From DTU078 sp002397345 (GTDB lineage Bacteria; Bacillota; Clostridia; Oscillospirales; CAG-272), in the NCBI GenBank assembly GCA_937875545.1, contig CALLYE010000043.1, positions 1-26,598 of the forward strand: 26,598 nucleotides of DNA, read 5' to 3'. Within the stretch, counting starts at the first letter, position 1; the number at the start of each line of letters is the position of its first letter. Below the pieces are notes generated by a model that worked only from the letters and a program-made list of their open reading frames with translations, did no database searches and was not told the DNA's origin. The translations under genes were made by a program, and so were the position numbers. This document shows, piece by piece, positions 1 through 7,636 of this stretch.

Positions 1-62
1 AGTTAAGCTTCTCACTTTTTTTTTCGTTTTGGTTCATATCATTTTATCACATACAATAATTA

Positions 63-102
63 AAAATAAAAAAAACCGGCGCGGGACAGACCCGCGCACG
101 GT
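63..102 (-). terminator. Rho-independent terminator
   Basis: Read on the minus strand, ACCG-T-GCGCGGG (102-91) pairs with CCCGCGC-CGGT (85-75) around a five-base loop, and a run of eight T follows. The stem has 11 base pairs with one bulge. It lies downstream of the small peptide gene at 247-339 and is the natural end of that transcript. Confidence 0.85.
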
Positions 103-137
103 AACCACGCTGTTTATGTGTTTTTGTATATTGCCGC

Positions 138-222
138 AATGGTCAAGTCCGATTTAGGGAACAGACCCGGTCAAATCCGATTACGAATCAGAACATGGTT
201 AAAATTCGATATACGGATCAGA
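138..222 (-). repeat. Three degenerate tandem copies of a ~28-bp unit
   Basis: On the minus strand three consecutive units of 27-29 bases align over their full length: 222-194, 192-166 and 165-138. Each starts TCTG(A/T)T, has an ATCG(A/G)A block in the middle, and ends in a (T/A/G)ACC core. The block lies between the stop codon of the small peptide gene and its terminator, so it would be in the 3' untranslated part of that message. It has no convincing coding content. Function is unknown. Confidence 0.6.
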
Positions 223-246
223 CCTTATACTAACTCACTTTGCGAA

Positions 247-339
247 TTAGTCGTTGCAGCAGGTGCAGAAGATGATCACGAGCACAAAGATCAAGATCCA
301 AATGTTGCAGTCATCAAATATATTGCACAGGCAGTTCAT
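247..339 (-). CDS. 30-residue cysteine-rich hydrophobic peptide
   Basis: This is a short ORF on the minus strand, preceded by a perfect AGGAGG (351-346) six bases before the ATG. The peptide starts MNCLCNIFDD, continues into an almost uncharged Ile/Leu/Val/Phe segment (residues 13-24) long enough to span or insert into a membrane, and ends with a Cys-Thr-Cys-Cys cluster and Asn-Asp. It has six cysteines in 30 residues. A second in-frame ATG lies two codons upstream but directly abuts the Shine-Dalgarno, so position 339 was chosen. The gene has its own terminator (63-102) and a promoter-like match to the sigma-K consensus (401-428). From memory, similar short Cys-rich hydrophobic peptides occur unannotated in clostridial genomes; no function is known to me. 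A spore-coat or membrane role is inference only. Confidence 0.7.
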   Translation of the reverse strand: MNCLCNIFDDCNIWILIFVLVIIFCTCCND

Positions 340-400
340 AAACATCCTCCTATTCAATGTAAGCACGATTCGCGCTCGCACGCTCTCGCCGCTCTGATAT

Positions 401-428
401 TATTCTATGCGGAAGGATATAAAGAAGT
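401..428 (-). promoter_or_regulatory. Candidate sigma-K-type promoter for the small peptide gene
   Basis: On the minus strand AC (428-427), a 17-base spacer and CATAGAATA (409-401) match the mother-cell sigma-K consensus AC-N17-CATANNNTA as I recall it. The -10 lies about 60 bases before the start codon at 339. No good sigma-A pair is present at the same place. A short match like this can occur by chance. Confidence 0.35.
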
Positions 429-489
429 GCATGAGTATCAATTGACTAACTGATAATTATAAATAGCAGAGAAAAAGATCAGCCGGAGA

Positions 490-1455
490 TCAGCGATCGC
501 CCTTGCGATATGCTTCCACTGCGTGCTTCAGCACGGCGCGCTCTGCCTGCAGCGGATTCGGCGCAGATATTTCCGCTCCCGCCGCCTTGGCGTGGCCGCC
601 GCCGCCGAATAAACCGCACAGCTCGTCAACATTCACGCCCCTGCCGCTGCGCATTGAAATTTTATATCTGTCGGGCGATGATTGAAGCTGCCGTATCGTC
701 ACCGCCAGCTCGACACCCTCAATCTCGCGCGGCACCGCGCTGATCTCGCCCACATCATCGTCGGTGATGTTATATCTCTTCTTGATCTCGTTTGTTAAAT
801 TAACGACCGCGACACCGCCATCCTCAAAATAACGTATGTTCGCGTATACGGCGGATAACGCGCGCACCTCCGCCTGCGTCCGGCTTTCGAAAAGCGCGTG
901 GCTGCACTCCGCCATATCCGCGCCCGCCTCGCACAGCTCCGCCGCGATGCGCAGCGTACCTGATGTAGTGTTGCTGTACCTGAACCCGCCCGTGTCGGAG
1001 CTGATGGCGGAATAAAGCGCGTTTGCCGACGCGGGTGTCATCACACCGCACAGCTTTAAAATTTTATATATAATCTCGCCCGTAGCCGCCGCTGCCGGAT
1101 CAGTATAATTATAATCTGCGTAATCCTCACTGGTGCCATGGTGATCGATCTTTATATCTATAACTCCTTCACCGAAGCGTCCGAGCAGTCCGCGCGACGC
1201 GGCGTCGACGGCGACGACAAGTTCCGGGCTAAAACCGTCTGGGCAGCTTTCATACGGCGCTCTGCTGATAAATTGCAGGCGCGAGGGTATGTCGTCGGCG
1301 CACAGGCAATAAATTTCTTTATCGGGAAAGGCGTATTTTATTGCGTACGCGCTGCCCGTGGTATCCCCGTCGGGGCGTCGGTGCATGAACAGCAGAATGC
1401 TCCCGGCTGCTTTAATTTTTTCCGCTATCGCTTCAAGCGTGATGTTGTTTTCCAT
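490..1455 (-). CDS. nrnA: DHH-family phosphoesterase, NrnA-like (nanoRNase/pAp phosphatase)
   Basis: NrnA-type enzymes degrade 2-5-mer RNAs and, in many Firmicutes, dephosphorylate 3'-phosphoadenosine 5'-phosphate, using Mn2+ in the cytoplasm. The 321-residue length is normal. The N-terminal DHH domain shows HRRPDGDTTGS (25-35), Asp84 in VDAA, DHH at 104-106 and SDTGGF (153-158). The C-terminal DHHA1 domain has the substrate-binding GGGGHAKAAG (284-293). All metal-binding residues expected for the family are present. It starts five bases after the rbfA stop, with a GGAG inside the end of rbfA, so translation is probably coupled. rbfA-nrnA adjacency is common in Firmicutes, normally within the nusA-infB operon rather than behind gyrB. 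The exact substrate cannot be read from the sequence. Confidence 0.9.
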   Translation of the reverse strand: MENNITLEAIAEKIKAAGSILLFMHRRPDGDTTGSAYAIKYAFPDKEIYCLCADDIPSRLQFISRAPYESCPDGFSPELVVAVDAASRGLLGRFGEGVIDIKIDHHGTSEDYADYNYTDPAAAATGEIIYKILKLCGVMTPASANALYSAISSDTGGFRYSNTTSGTLRIAAELCEAGADMAECSHALFESRTQAEVRALSAVYANIRYFEDGGVAVVNLTNEIKKRYNITDDDVGEISAVPREIEGVELAVTIRQLQSSPDRYKISMRSGRGVNVDELCGLFGGGGHAKAAGAEISAPNPLQAERAVLKHAVEAYRKGDR

Positions 1456-1460
1456 TTGAA

Positions 1461-1829
1461 TTATTTTTTATCTCCGTCTTCCGGCGAATTTTTTTCCACG
1501 CTCTTGAGCAGCCTGTTTATTTCGTCTCCTTTTTTCAAGCTGTCGTCGCAGATAAATTTCAGCTCCGGCGTGATGCGCAGGTTTACACGCTGCGCAAGCT
1601 GTCCCCGCACAAAACCCGTCGCGCTTTTTAGTCCCGCCGAAAGCTCTTCCTGATCATATTCGCCGAGCACCGAATAAAAAATCTTTGCGTATTTTAAATC
1701 GGGTGTGCATTCGACCGCCGTCAGCGAAATAAATACGTTCCCGACACGCGGGTCCTTTATGTCGCGTATGATCTCCGAAAGCTCTTTGGTCAGCCGCTCG
1801 TTGATCCTGTCCTGTCTGAAATATGCCAT
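1461..1829 (-). CDS. rbfA: Ribosome-binding factor A
   Basis: RbfA binds the 30S subunit and assists late 16S rRNA maturation. The 122-residue protein has the family pattern: MAYFRQDRINERLTKEL at the N terminus, the KDPRVG segment (about 28-33), a VECTPDLKYAKIFYSVLG beta-strand region and a helix ending near LRITPELKF. The reading frame is open further upstream to 1988, but those 53 codons overlap the end of the WG-repeat gene and lack RbfA similarity, so the ATG at 1829 was chosen. AAGGAG (1848-1843) lies 13 bases upstream of it, rather far. It follows the WG-repeat gene by 46 bases and precedes nrnA by five. Confidence 0.93.
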   Translation of the reverse strand: MAYFRQDRINERLTKELSEIIRDIKDPRVGNVFISLTAVECTPDLKYAKIFYSVLGEYDQEELSAGLKSATGFVRGQLAQRVNLRITPELKFICDDSLKKGDEINRLLKSVEKNSPEDGDKK

Positions 1830-1875
1830 ATATATGACTATGCTCCTTAATTTTACGAGTTTTAAATCCTGTAAA

Positions 1876-3654
1876 TTATAACGGTTTGCCCAGTATGATA
1901 AATTCTTTCCATCCCCCGGTCTTGGAATACGCCATAACAACTCCGCCCGACGGCTGCGATATATAATCAAAAACGAATGGTATAACAATATTGCCGCTTG
2001 TGTCTATCATCGCGCTTGCACCGCCGGCAAATCCTATGACGCCCAAACCCCCGACAAACGGCTTGCAGACAGTGTAAATCGGCTGCGCGATCCAATAGCC
2101 TTTATAACTGTAATAACCGTATAATCCGTTCTTCTCCAGCGTCAGCACACCGTCCGAATAGGCTATCAGCCTGTAATTTTCGGGTATATGGAAATGCGTG
2201 CCATTTTTATCGATTAAATAATCGCTGTCCGTCGCCGTGCGCTTCTTGAAATAATTGTCCATCAACTTGCGGCGGACGCGAACCAGCCCGTGATCGAAAT
2301 AATACATGCCCAAATTTTCGGGCAGCTTAGTATCCGCAGGGTAATATCCGTCGAACGACTGGCGGTTATCGCGCTCGGCAAGATAAACAATTTTACCATA
2401 AGGGTCAATCACCGTCTTGCCCTGCTCGTTTATAAAAAGCAAATTCCCGTTATAGCTTACGACGGCGGCAAGCCCGTTATCAGAAAAGGTATAGACAGCT
2501 TTATACTGCGCGTCGACGACGATTTTTCCATTTTCGTCTTTAAAACCCCATAACTTTTCTTTGCGGTATTCATAAACAGGCAGACGCTCTTTCGGATCAA
2601 CCGGCGGCTCCGTACCGGCGCCGCCGGTATCGGTTTTGCCCTGTTTACCTGTCAGGGGGTCGACTATCGGTTTTACATCAGCGGGATTGACCGGCGCCTG
2701 AGTTTGCGTTTGAATTACCGGCTGTTCTTTTTCAAATTCTTCTGTCGGAACGTTTTTTAAAACCGTAACGGTTTGATTGCGGCGCTCGTCAGTTTCGGTC
2801 ATTACATACAATGTACGTTCCTGCGAGTACGGATACAGTTTTACCCCCGACCCGGCGTAATATTCGGGCGCGTCGTATACAACGCCTTTTGAAGTGTCGG
2901 GGTCATATTCTGTTTCGATAAATTTTCCATCGGTACGCAAGGAATAATATTTCGATCCTCCGCGCACGAGGGGATTGCCGTCCGCGTCGCGGTCGAACAC
3001 GTCGTAGATCATATTGATGCCCGACGCGATTTTACTGCCGTAACGATCATATACATACAATTTATCGTCGCCTATGTCATGCACTATCAGCCCCATATAA
3101 AGCTTGACCGCCGGACGATAAACATTGCGCGTCTTATACTGCGTTTCATAACCCAGCGCCGTGGCAATGCGCTCGGTATACGGCTCTTCCTCGGTGCGGT
3201 AGCTGAACGCGCCGCTATATTGTGTTTGAGTATTAATAACAGTCAGCGCGTGGACTGCGGAATTATAGAGCGCGCCGGTTTCCATCCAGCCCTGCGCCTT
3301 TAATGTTCCATAAGTCTTGCAGCCGGAGATAAACGCCTCATATGCAGCCAAATACGCCGATTTTTCGTCGCCCGCGGTTTCGACGGAGGTTGTGTCAGAC
3401 CCGCCGATCGATGTCGGATCGGATATAGAGCTTATATTGTCGCCCGTAACAGGCGAGAGTGTATCCGCCGCTGTCGTGTCATTTATGGCAACCTTCGTTT
3501 CGCCGTCAGCGGCGGTTTCCGCCGGACGCTGCCAGCGCGGGATAAAAGAAATGTCATATTTGCCGGCTTGATATAAAATTAATGCGGCAGTGACAGCGAG
3601 CAGGATCACAATTGCAATAATCCGCACCGCCGCGTACCCAAAGAAGTGTTTCAT
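1876..3654 (-). CDS. Membrane-anchored WG-repeat protein
   Basis: This is a 592-residue protein of unknown function. Residues 11-28 form one hydrophobic N-terminal segment (signal anchor) after a short basic start, so most of the chain is probably extracytoplasmic. Residues 43-100 are a Thr/Ser/Asp-rich linker. A tyrosine-rich region follows (about 100-300), then a Gln/Pro/Thr-rich linker (310-355). The C-terminal part has WG-type beta repeats: KLWGFKDENGKIVV (367-380) is the clearest, with later weaker units near LYGYYSYKGYWIA and ASAMIDTSGNIVI. WG repeats occur in secreted or envelope proteins of Firmicutes and Bacteroidetes, usually uncharacterised. The start overlaps the rlmH stop as ATGA, so the two are translationally coupled. 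That is an unusual partner for rlmH. Confidence 0.8.
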   Translation of the reverse strand: MKHFFGYAAVRIIAIVILLAVTAALILYQAGKYDISFIPRWQRPAETAADGETKVAINDTTAADTLSPVTGDNISSISDPTSIGGSDTTSVETAGDEKSAYLAAYEAFISGCKTYGTLKAQGWMETGALYNSAVHALTVINTQTQYSGAFSYRTEEEPYTERIATALGYETQYKTRNVYRPAVKLYMGLIVHDIGDDKLYVYDRYGSKIASGINMIYDVFDRDADGNPLVRGGSKYYSLRTDGKFIETEYDPDTSKGVVYDAPEYYAGSGVKLYPYSQERTLYVMTETDERRNQTVTVLKNVPTEEFEKEQPVIQTQTQAPVNPADVKPIVDPLTGKQGKTDTGGAGTEPPVDPKERLPVYEYRKEKLWGFKDENGKIVVDAQYKAVYTFSDNGLAAVVSYNGNLLFINEQGKTVIDPYGKIVYLAERDNRQSFDGYYPADTKLPENLGMYYFDHGLVRVRRKLMDNYFKKRTATDSDYLIDKNGTHFHIPENYRLIAYSDGVLTLEKNGLYGYYSYKGYWIAQPIYTVCKPFVGGLGVIGFAGGASAMIDTSGNIVIPFVFDYISQPSGGVVMAYSKTGGWKEFIILGKPL

Positions 3655-4076
3655 TTATGATATTTTAACCCTTTGCTTATGGTGAAAGCGCGGTATATCT
3701 GCTCATACAAGAACACCCGCATCATACCGTGCGGAAATGTGAGCCGCGAAAATGACAGACGCAGGTCGCAGGCGGCTTTTTCATCTTCTGTCAAACCGTT
3801 GGATCCGCCGGTTAGAAAAACCAGCTCGGAGATCCCGCGCAGCGCCGCATTTTCGATCACTTTTGCGATTCCGGGAGAATCGAGCATATCGCCCTCGACG
3901 CACAGCGCGATTTTATATGCCTTCGGCGGCAGTTTTGGTAGCGCCGATTCACCCTCTTTTATTTGCATCAGGCGAAATTTGCAAAACGCGCCAAGCCGCT
4001 TTACATATTCCGCGCACGCGTCGTCCTGCCAGCGTTCTGATGTTCCGCCTGCGGCGATAACGGTAACAGTTAACAT
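3651..4076 (-). CDS. rlmH: 23S rRNA (pseudouridine-1915-N3)-methyltransferase RlmH
   Basis: RlmH methylates pseudouridine 1915 in helix 69 of 23S rRNA using SAM and acts as a SPOUT-fold dimer on the 70S ribosome. The SAM-binding trefoil loop is visible as FLTGGSNGL (87-95), followed by the signature FPHGMMRVFLYEQIYRAF (114-131) and the C-terminal YHK. The protein is 141 residues, somewhat shorter than the usual ~155-159. The family more often has IGGSDG or IGGPFG in the loop, so LTGGSNG is a mild variant. The gene sits 14 bases after gyrB and overlaps the next gene by four bases. Position near the origin is typical in Firmicutes. No clear Shine-Dalgarno precedes the ATG. Confidence 0.92.
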   Translation of the reverse strand: MLTVTVIAAGGTSERWQDDACAEYVKRLGAFCKFRLMQIKEGESALPKLPPKAYKIALCVEGDMLDSPGIAKVIENAALRGISELVFLTGGSNGLTEDEKAACDLRLSFSRLTFPHGMMRVFLYEQIYRAFTISKGLKYHK

Positions 4077-4090
4077 AAATTTATTTAAAG

Positions 4091-6142
4091 TTAAATATCG
4101 AGTTCGGTAGCGTATTGCGCGTTTTCCTCGATAAATTCGCGACGTGGCTCCACTTTATCCCCCATGAGTATCGAGAACGTTTCGTCACATGCCATTGCGT
4201 CCTCTATACCGACGCGCAGAATTGTGCGCGTTTCGGGATTCATTGTCGTTTCCCAAAGCTGGTCGGCATTCATTTCACCAAGACCTTTGTAACGGTTAGT
4301 CGTCACGCTGTCGGGGTTATCTCCGCCAAGCTCGGTTATATATTTGTCGCGCTCAGCTTCGGTGAAGGCGTAGCGCTCCTGCTTGCCTTTTGATACTTTA
4401 TACAGCGGCGGCTGCGCGAGATAGATGTGACCATCCTCGATGAGCTTTCTCAGATGCCGGAAAAAGAAGGTGAGCAACAGAATGCGGATGTGCGAGCCGT
4501 CAACATCAGCATCCGCCATAATGATGATTTTGCCGTACCGCAGTTTCGTAATGTCAAATTCCTCGCCTATACCGCAGCCCAGCGCTTTAATGATCGGTAT
4601 GAGCTGCGTATTGGCGTAAATTTTATCCAAACGGCTCTTCTCGACGTTGAGCACCTTGCCGCGCAGCGGCAGAATAGCTTGGAATTTACTGCTCCGCCCC
4701 TCTTTTGCCGAGCCGCCCGCGGAGTTGCCCTCGACCAGAAACAGCTCGGTGACTTCCATGCGGCGATCCTGGCAGTCCCACAGTCTGCCCGGCAGCGAAG
4801 CACCCTCGAGCACGCCCTTACGCGTCAGCTCGCGTGCCTTGCGCGCCGCCTCACGCGCCCTCGACGCCGCCAGCGCCTTGTCGAGTATTGCGCGCGCTAT
4901 TGCGGGGTTCTCCTCGAAATATTCAGACAATTTTTCGGATACGAGCGTATCGACAAACGTGCGCATCTCGCTGTTGCCCAATTTGGATTTGGTTTGACCC
5001 TCGAACTGCGCATCGCGCAGCTTGACGCTCACCACCGCACACAGTCCCTCGCGCACATCATCGCCCGACAGCTTTTTATCGTCGTCCTTGATCTGACCAT
5101 ATTTTTTGGCGTATTCGTTTATAACCTTTGTCAGCGCGGTCTTAAAGCCCGTTTCATGCGTGCCGCCCTCGGGTGTGATGATGTTGTTGGCGAACGTCAT
5201 CAGCGTGTCGTTATAGGTATCGTTGTACTGCAGCGCAATTTCCGCCACGTCGCTGTCACGCACCGCTTTCATGTATATGACATCCGGATGGATAAGCTCG
5301 CAGTGCTTGATCTGGTTAAGATGCTCTACATAGCTGACAATGCCGCCCTCGTAACAAAGCACATTTTCTATTATCCCTGTACCGCCGGAATTGTTCAGCG
5401 CCGCCAATATCTGTTCGGCGCTCTCGCGATTTTCTGCTGAGCGGCTGTTATTTGCATTGTCGTCGTCATCGCCCTCTTCGCCATCGTCTACACATATCGG
5501 CTGGGCGAGCTTGCGTTCATCGCGCAGCACAATTTTTATTCCCGCGTTGAGGAACGCCTGCTCGCGCATACGGTTGAGAATGGTGGTATAATCGAATTCC
5601 GCCACCTCAAAAATCGTCGGATCGGGTTTGAAACGTACCGTCAACCCGCTGCGTTCGGTTTCGCCCGCACATTTATAAGGCGAGGAAACAACTCCCCGCT
5701 CGAAGCGGCCTGTATAACAATAACCTTCGTAACAGTCCTCATATTCCAACCATTCAGACAGGGCGTTGACCACCGAAGCGCCGACGCCGTGCAGCCCGCC
5801 TGAAATATTATATCCGCTGCCGCCGAATTTACCGCCGGCGTGCAGTACGGTGAACACCACCTCCGGTGTGGGTATGCCCGCCTTATGGTGGATAGCGGTG
5901 GGTATGCCGCGTCCGTTATCTTTAACAGTCACGCTGTTGTCCGCGTGGAGAATGATCTTTATCTCCGAACATGCCCCCGCGAGCGCCTCGTCAATGGAGT
6001 TATCTACAATTTCATAAATTAAATGATGCAGTCCGCGCGCCGAGGTCGAGCCTATATACATACCCGGGCGTTTTCGTACCGCTTCGAGCCCTTCCAATAC
6101 CTGAATCTGGTTCTCGTCGTAAGTTTGATGAGTATCTGACAT
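4091..6142 (-). CDS. gyrB: DNA gyrase subunit B
   Basis: GyrB is the ATPase and TOPRIM subunit of gyrase, which introduces negative supercoils. The 683-residue protein has the GHKL ATPase motifs RKRPGMYIGST (23-33), EIVDNSIDE (44-52), DNGRGIP (75-81) and GGLHGVGAS (115-123). The TOPRIM core has EGNSAGGSAKEGR (from 471) and MADADVDGSHI. Two departures stand out. Residue 473 is Asn where GyrB normally has Asp (E. coli Asp426), and there is an acidic Asp/Glu/Asn/Ser-rich insertion at about 219-250 before the transducer strand, which explains the extra length over the ~640-residue Firmicute norm. RYKGLGEM near the C terminus is the usual type-IIA tail motif. gyrA is not next door. The gene is 51 bases downstream of remB. 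Confidence 0.97.
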   Translation of the reverse strand: MSDTHQTYDENQIQVLEGLEAVRKRPGMYIGSTSARGLHHLIYEIVDNSIDEALAGACSEIKIILHADNSVTVKDNGRGIPTAIHHKAGIPTPEVVFTVLHAGGKFGGSGYNISGGLHGVGASVVNALSEWLEYEDCYEGYCYTGRFERGVVSSPYKCAGETERSGLTVRFKPDPTIFEVAEFDYTTILNRMREQAFLNAGIKIVLRDERKLAQPICVDDGEEGDDDDNANNSRSAENRESAEQILAALNNSGGTGIIENVLCYEGGIVSYVEHLNQIKHCELIHPDVIYMKAVRDSDVAEIALQYNDTYNDTLMTFANNIITPEGGTHETGFKTALTKVINEYAKKYGQIKDDDKKLSGDDVREGLCAVVSVKLRDAQFEGQTKSKLGNSEMRTFVDTLVSEKLSEYFEENPAIARAILDKALAASRAREAARKARELTRKGVLEGASLPGRLWDCQDRRMEVTELFLVEGNSAGGSAKEGRSSKFQAILPLRGKVLNVEKSRLDKIYANTQLIPIIKALGCGIGEEFDITKLRYGKIIIMADADVDGSHIRILLLTFFFRHLRKLIEDGHIYLAQPPLYKVSKGKQERYAFTEAERDKYITELGGDNPDSVTTNRYKGLGEMNADQLWETTMNPETRTILRVGIEDAMACDETFSILMGDKVEPRREFIEENAQYATELDI

Positions 6143-6193
6143 TTTATTAGTTCTTTGCCTTCCTGTATTACAGATAAAATCTTTCGTTAAAAA

Positions 6194-6442
6194 TTAAATA
6201 CCGTCGTTTTTGCTTCTGCCTAATAACGCCGCGGTGGAGAGCTGCGAAAGCCATACACTGCCCTCCGCTGTCAGCACAAATGATTTTGGCAGCTCGCTGT
6301 TTACCGAAAACAGTTTATTTTCTTTTTGCTTGCGTTTTAAAAAATCTTTTGTCGCTGCCGAAACAGTTGAGGTGTCGGTGTCGAATATACCTATCACCGA
6401 CCGCGAGCGCAGGTTTTTATTGTTTCCTATATGCAAATACAT
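6194..6442 (-). CDS. remB: RemB/DUF370 family protein (YaaB)
   Basis: This 82-residue protein sits between recF and gyrB, the canonical site of the small DUF370 protein. MYLHIGNN at the start, the IGIFD strand and the C-terminal SFVLT/SVWLSQLSTAALLGR pattern are typical. In Bacillus subtilis the related RemA and RemB influence extracellular matrix genes, and RemA binds DNA as a ring-like oligomer. What this protein regulates here cannot be seen. GGAGGA, embedded in the last codons of recF, lies about ten bases before the ATG, and the gap between genes is three bases, so it is co-translated with recF. Confidence 0.9.
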   Translation of the reverse strand: MYLHIGNNKNLRSRSVIGIFDTDTSTVSAATKDFLKRKQKENKLFSVNSELPKSFVLTAEGSVWLSQLSTAALLGRSKNDGI

Positions 6443-6445
6443 TTT

Positions 6446-7531
6446 TTATTGCTCCTCCGTTATTTCGCCGTCTGAAACTATAAATATTTTTGCCCCTTCG
6501 GCGGGAAACAAATCACAAGAAGTTATTATAACCTGTCTGCCCTCCAGCCCGCGCACGAGATATCGTTTGCGCCCCTCGTCAAGCTCGCTGAAAATATCGT
6601 CGAGCAGGAATACGGGATATTCGCCCGTTTCCTCGCGCGAGAGCATCCCCTCGGCGAGCTTCAGCGCCATCGCGATACTGCGCTGCTGTCCCTGCGAGGA
6701 AAACGCCTTAGCCTCCCGCCCCCCAAGCGTTATCGTCATATCGTCACGGTGCGCGCCGAACAGCGTCGTACCCATGCGCACCTCACGCTCGACATTGCAC
6801 GTCAGCATCTGCATATATTCCTCAAACGAGCGCGCGCGCTCATAACACAGCGACACCTGTTCCGCACCCGAGGTCATATCGGATATCAATTCTTTTACCA
6901 CGCTGTCGAGCCGACCCACATAAGCGTCGCGTCTCGCCGCGACTTTAGCGGACGCGTCGGCAAGCTGCTCTGACCAAATCTCGAGCGTGTCAAGGTTTAC
7001 CCGTCTGTCACCGCGGCGTTCCGACGCCGCGCGGAGCAGCGCGTTGCGCTGTGATAAAATATCGTTATACCTCTGAAGCAGCGACACATACGCGGGATAA
7101 AGCTGTGACAGCGCCGCGTCTATAAACTGTCTGCGGATCAGAGGGCCGTCGGAAACCAGCCTTAAATCCGCCGGACAGAATAACACCGCACGGAACGCGC
7201 CGATGAATTCTGACAGCCGTGTTACATCTACGCCGTTAAGGCGGCAGAAACGCTTTTTTTTAGCGGTATCAAGCCGGTAAGTCGCTTCGTTCTGCCGCTT
7301 GTTATCGGAAAACCGCATGGAAATCGACGCGCATTTACTGCCGAAGTTTATCAGCTCCGCGTCGCGTTTGGTGCGGAACGATCTGCCCTGCGCGAATATA
7401 TGCATCCCCTCCAGCGCGGAGGTCTTGCCCGCTCCGTTGTTGCCCGCAAGGATGTTGACACCGTCCGAGAGTGTCAGTGTCGCGGACTTTATATTTCTGA
7501 AATCCGCATAGGTAACGGTGTCGATACGCAT
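6446..7531 (-). CDS. recF: DNA replication and repair protein RecF
   Basis: RecF is an SMC/ABC-like ATPase that helps load RecA on gapped DNA with RecO and RecR. The chosen ATG gives 361 residues starting MRIDTVTYADFRNI, as usual for RecF. A GTG nine codons upstream (7558) is possible, but the added residues are not family-like. Walker A is GNNGAGKTS (30-38), the ABC signature is in SSQGQQRSIAMALK, and Walker B is PVFLLDDIFSELDEGR. Neither start has a strong Shine-Dalgarno. A terminator-like hairpin lies about 45 bases upstream, and the S4-domain gene often found between dnaN and recF is absent. remB follows after three bases. Confidence 0.95.
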   Translation of the reverse strand: MRIDTVTYADFRNIKSATLTLSDGVNILAGNNGAGKTSALEGMHIFAQGRSFRTKRDAELINFGSKCASISMRFSDNKRQNEATYRLDTAKKKRFCRLNGVDVTRLSEFIGAFRAVLFCPADLRLVSDGPLIRRQFIDAALSQLYPAYVSLLQRYNDILSQRNALLRAASERRGDRRVNLDTLEIWSEQLADASAKVAARRDAYVGRLDSVVKELISDMTSGAEQVSLCYERARSFEEYMQMLTCNVEREVRMGTTLFGAHRDDMTITLGGREAKAFSSQGQQRSIAMALKLAEGMLSREETGEYPVFLLDDIFSELDEGRKRYLVRGLEGRQVIITSCDLFPAEGAKIFIVSDGEITEEQ

Positions 7532-7570
7532 ATTGCTATGACCACGCCCCCTCGTCACACAAAATTGTAA

Positions 7571-7598
7571 TAAAAACCGCGTGGTCCCGTATCACGCG
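7571..7598 (-). terminator. Terminator or attenuator between dnaN and recF
   Basis: On the minus strand CGCGTG (7598-7593) pairs with CACGCG (7583-7578) around a nine-base loop, followed by G and five T. A competing hairpin GCGC-GAA-GCGC starts just upstream and shares bases with the first arm, so the two structures are mutually exclusive. That would allow partial termination of the dnaA-dnaN message before recF. The stem is only six base pairs, but all are strong. Confidence 0.5.
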
Positions 7599-7636
7599 CT
7601 TCGCGCTTTGTTTTATGCTGTTTATGTTTTTTATAT

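Noticed and set aside
118..453. 111-codon plus-strand frame at the left end
   Set aside because: It runs across the terminator-side repeats and antisense to the well-supported 30-residue peptide gene and its promoter. It has no ribosome site and no recognisable domain.
466..489. Possible terminator directly after nrnA (minus strand)
   Set aside because: Only a four-base GATC pairing precedes the T run, which is too weak to call.
1830..1988. Longer N terminus for RbfA
   Set aside because: It overlaps the end of the WG-repeat gene and does not resemble RbfA. The ATG at 1829 begins the family pattern.
4427..5440. 337-codon plus-strand frame
   Set aside because: It is entirely antisense to gyrB, whose protein is unmistakable. 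The long frame is a by-product of GC-biased codons.
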